64,000 nucleotides of DNA, taken from Adineta ricciae (taxonomy: Eukaryota > Rotifera > Eurotatoria > Adinetida > Adinetidae). The translations under genes and the position numbers were made by a program. A model generated the notes under the pieces. The model had not been told where the DNA came from. It was given only the letters and a program-made list of their open reading frames with translations, and made no database searches. The stretch lies in assembly GCA_905250025.1 (NCBI GenBank), contig CAJNOJ010000002.1, positions 620,001-684,000 on the forward strand. Reading direction: 5' to 3'. Positions within the stretch are counted from its first letter, which is position 1; every line of letters begins with the position of its first letter. This document shows positions 60,308 through 64,000 of the stretch, one piece after another.

Positions 60308-63300
60308 ATGGTGAGTTATGACCAAGTTATTGTCATAGATTGTCTTGTTGCTGACCGATGCTTGTTTGTGTAGAATGATACACCACATTTAGTCGCTCAT
60401 TTTCTGGCTGTTGGAGCAGAAAAACGTTTGGAAGATTACTACTTTTTACGCAATACATATGAAACTGTAAGTTATTCTGCTAGTCTGATCTTTGGATAAA
60501 TTAGATTATCGACGGTTCATGTAGGTTGCCGGACAAGAAGTACAACTTAATCGTATTTTACGTATGCTTGGTGAAGATGAAATTAGTTTGAACTGGCGAA
60601 TGGATCTGACCCCAGTGGGCAGAAGTCGATGTCGTTCTGCTTTTGACTTTGATCGATCGAGTAATCCGTTGGTTTTGAAAGGCAATATTGCTTATGAACG
60701 TCTTCGAGTACGAATAGAATACTGTCCAATATTGTATTTAAGAAAAATTTCAATCTATCTCTATTAGGACTTAGAACAGCAAACGTTTCGATATGTAAGA
60801 GAACCGTCAGCACCTGTGACATCTCGACGTGTCCAAGAAATTCGAGAACGTCGACAACGGTTCAGTGAACAACGTGAATTTCTACCTTCGTCGAGTTCGA
60901 CTGGTATTACTTATCCTGCGTCGTCATCATCATCTCGTTCACGAGCTTTAGCTGATTATGATAACGCCATAGCAGCGTCGGATAGAAAACGGCAACAGCA
61001 AGCAGACGAAAAACGTCTCAATGCTTCGAAAGATGATGATAGAGCTGCAATTGAAAGAAAATATGAGAAATATAAGACCACATTTACTGATGATAATGAT
61101 GATAGTCAAAAATACCGACGAAGTAAGTTGATTACATTTCGAGCATATGCAGTTTTCTATGATAAAAATCATTGGCTTTTCCATGAATAGAATCGAAACA
61201 AATGATCGATGAATTGAATGATCGATTAGGAAGAGTTTCTCTTTCATACGATGATCAAAGCAACAAAGTGTCTACCGACCGCTACAGAAAGACATCTAGA
61301 GAACAAGACAACGGAGTGTCTACCGACCGCTACAGAAAGACATCTAGTGATCAAGACAATGGACTATATACTGATCGAAACAGAAAAGTTTCAAAAGATC
61401 AAGATAACGAGGTGTCTACAGGCCGAGATAAGAAGACATCAGATAACCAAGACAATGGGCTATACGTAGATCGGAACAGAAAGGCTTCTAGAGATCAAGA
61501 CAATGAACCATCTGCAGGACATGGTAGAAAGGCATCTGAAGATCAAGAAGAAAATTCTGGTAAAACTCGAACATTATCAATGAAATCTGATCAAGACAAA
61601 ACAACCGATATTGAATTAATTTCATTTACTGTCCGCTGTCAAACTTTATCGCCATCAAATGATAGTCAAGATGATCAAAACGTTTCTCTTCGTCTTTTAT
61701 GCAAATGGGCTTCACCGAGTTCGTCATCAGCCATTGACTACTATACCATTGAACGTCAAGTTGGTGATGAAGACTGGTCGCCGGTCGGAGAACATATTGA
61801 TAGATATGCAAATCAAACTCAACTAGACATTTCATCATCCACAGATACAAATAATCTAATCAGTGAAAATCGACCAGTCTACTTTCGTCTCAAGGCTCAT
61901 CTGCAAAATGGACAAATATTTATGAGTAAACCAACAGATGAAATTTATTTAAATTCGTCACGAGAAAACAATATCGTTGTACCTGACGTCGAAGTTCTCT
62001 CGCCTAGTTCAGTACAATTGACATGGAATGACGGTAAGCAGGGAGAATCTACTAAAGGAAATAATCAACAAGAGGAGCAATCAAATGTGTATGACATTGA
62101 AAAGAAAGAAGAAGACGTAGCTGATTGGGAAAAAGTTACTGAAGTTCCGTTATCTCAACGATCGGCAAGAATTGATAGTTTAACTGATGCTGAACACTGT
62201 CAATTCCGTTTAGTACCAACAGGATTTGATTCTGAATCTGAAAAAGTTGCGAAAGCAGGTACAACAAATTTATTCGTATTGATATTAATTAACTATGTTT
62301 ACGTAGGCACAGAACCTGAACCTGAATTGATAACTGTGCACAATGTAAACGAACTATTGAGTTCGCTACACATTGCACCATCCTCACCAACTAAAGTGAA
62401 CATCGATATTTCCGAAGACGGCTTCAAACAATATGATTCATATAAAGTTGAATATACAGCAGCAAATCAATTAGATGAATGGAAGCAGGTAAATCGTTGA
62501 ACGTGAGACGGAAAAATATCAGAAAAGAACTTCGTTTTAGATGTCGGATATCACCAGCGATGATCCACATTTAACAATCGACGGTCTCAAACAAGGAACT
62601 GATTATAAATTTCGTTTCACCCCAATCGCATCTGGAACAGCGGCAAATACAGGAAAGAATGACGCAAACGCATCTCAACTTTCACTTATTTTGGATGTTA
62701 AAACACCATCAGCACGAAGAGGACGATGTTAGTTTAACTGATTTCTATTCCACATATCTCCTAAATATTTTTTTTGATCTTTACTTTAGTCAACCAGGAA
62801 GAAACTGAAACTCCAGCTGCTACTCCATCTCAATCGTCGGCGAAGAACATATCCAATGAAACGAAAAGCAAAGCTGAAAATGCTGTTATTGATTCTCCCT
62901 CACAAGGCTCGGCAGAGAAAGTTGCTAACGAAAGTGAACGTAAACCATCGGTGGTGGCATCACCATCATCAAGATCCTCCTTTCAACAAGATGCCGATGA
63001 AGAAAAGGCAGCAACATCTCGTTCAGCGAAATCCTCGATTCCAAATGAAATCGAAGAGGATGCGAATCAGTACGAAGAAGCTTCTTCGGACAAAGATGCT
63101 AATAAGAACGAAAAGTCTCAGACTAAATCACCGAAAACTTCTTTACGAGACGATGTCAACGAAGAGGACGACAAAACTGCCACGAACACTGCATCTGCAT
63201 CGACAGTTCCTCACTTCAAATTGGAAAAACTTGATTCGACTAGTGTTCTGATCGAAGCAATTGTTCCGGAAGATGAGCCAGCAACATTCGAAGATGTTTT

Positions 63301-64000
63301 CGATGTATATTCGAAAAAAGAAACAACGGAGAACGATTGGACGAAAGTAACTACTATTACAAAAGATCTTTAATTATACAATATGAGATTTATAAACAAC
63401 CTACTTCTCTATTTCAGATTGGAACAATTGATAAAGAAAACCTAAGCACCAAAGTGGAAGATCTTGAAGAAGATACAGCATATGCGTTCAAAATTGATAA
63501 TACAACGTCACCCTCAACTGATGATCAAATGAGTACAGTTCAAGAATTCAAATTTGTTACAACACCAGGTAAAATTCGACAAGCGAAACGAACGTATGTC
63601 TTTTCCTATAATCTTATCATTTCATTTTAGCAAAGCAATACGATCCATCATTATTTCTTGAAAGAATAGAAGAAAGTCTAGAAAATGTTGTCAATGGAGT
63701 CATGGAAGCAGGTACATTTTTGTCTGTTTACTAGTGATATTTATCGATAAACATAACAATGAGACTCAAGCTTCATTGAAGACGACCTATTAGAAGCTAT
63801 AATGAAGAAGTAAGAGAAAAGAACCTGTTGAGTCCTATTTTTCTGATTAACCTTTACACTACACTACACACACACGAGACACTACTGTTGACACGATCGT
63901 GTCTATTTTCGTACGCTTAGTTGTAAATATGCACTAAAGAGTCACATTTTTTTTCTACTGGTTGATTAATTTGAAATTTCTAGCTGCGGGTCATCAAGTT
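60308..64000 (+). CDS. Ser/Arg-rich protein with 16-residue tandem repeats and FN3-like domains, 3' end missing
   Basis: Family not recognised. The proposed ATG (60308-60310) abuts a GTGAGT donor, so exon 1 codes for Met alone. The next exons read NDTPHLVAHFLAVGAEKRLE, then VAGQEVQLNRILRMLG, and DLEQQTFRYVREPS. An Arg/Glu-rich segment follows (RRVQEIRERRQRFSEQ). Six 16-residue repeats lie at 61262-61549. At least four FN3-like beta domains follow: KWASPSSSSAIDYYTIERQ, EVLSPSSVQLTWNDG, YKVEYTA to YKFRFTPI, and DSTSVLIEAI to YAFKID. A Ser/Glu-rich spacer at about 62790-63180 separates the last. The final exons (KQYDPSLFLERIEESLENVV, then one starting at about 63984) run to the window edge. No signal peptide or membrane helix, so it is probably cytosolic, perhaps cytoskeletal (inference). 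Confidence 0.7.
61262..61549 (+). repeat. Six tandem 48 bp coding repeats
   Basis: Six in-frame 48 bp units (61262, 61310, 61358, 61406, 61454, 61502). They encode variants of N-G-V-S-T-D-R-Y-R-K-T-S-x-D-Q-D. Units 1 and 2 are identical over at least 30 bp, which indicates a recent duplication. Each unit keeps a basic-K-x-S core (RKTS, RKVS, KKTS, RKAS). Confidence 0.93.

Overview
The window is nuclear DNA from a small-genome animal, and it fits a bdelloid rotifer best (inference). The sequence is AT-rich. Genes are packed at roughly one per 2.7 kb and are cut by many short GT-AG introns, mostly about 50-80 bp. Animal genes (TRPM, SPOP, HP1, SEC24, BAF, an NHL-propeller membrane protein) sit among three intronless genes of bacterial or fungal type. 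There are 24 protein-coding genes, two of which run off the window ends, plus one 5S rRNA gene.

Left part (1-26 kb): the 5' end of a USP24-like deubiquitinase (minus) is followed by a 3.1 kb gene-free stretch. Then come an Ig/FN3-type receptor with a proline-rich tail, a nuclear protein with BRCA1/BARD1-type tandem BRCT domains, and the COPII coat protein SEC24 (all plus). A Ly6/quiver-like GPI protein and two tandem barrier-to-autointegration factor (BAF) genes lie on minus, and a TRPM channel lies on plus.

Middle (26-44 kb): RBX2/RNF7 (plus) converges on an intronless D-serine dehydratase-like gene (minus). That gene is head-to-head with an intronless peptide deformylase gene (plus). After a 2 kb gap come the SKI8/WDR61 WD40 gene (plus), an NHL-repeat membrane protein (minus), mitochondrial ribosomal protein mL37 (plus), a small single-pass membrane protein (plus) and an intronless FAD monooxygenase (minus).

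Right part (44-64 kb): a Kelch-propeller/cytochrome b561 fusion, a solitary 5S rRNA gene (minus), a secreted EGF protein, HP1/chromobox, SPOP (minus), mitochondrial cysteinyl-tRNA synthetase, SDHD, AMACR, and a Ser/Arg-rich protein with 16-residue tandem repeats and FN3-like domains that continues past the right edge.

The genes do not form one pathway. Themes that recur are ubiquitin ligation (USP24, RBX2, SPOP), chromatin and DNA maintenance (BRCT protein, BAF pair, HP1), and mitochondrial function (deformylase, mL37, CARS2, SDHD). Exon joins below were made by eye from splice sites, reading phase and similarity to remembered families. Borders of about 10 bp are reliable where stated; first exons and 5'UTRs are uncertain.
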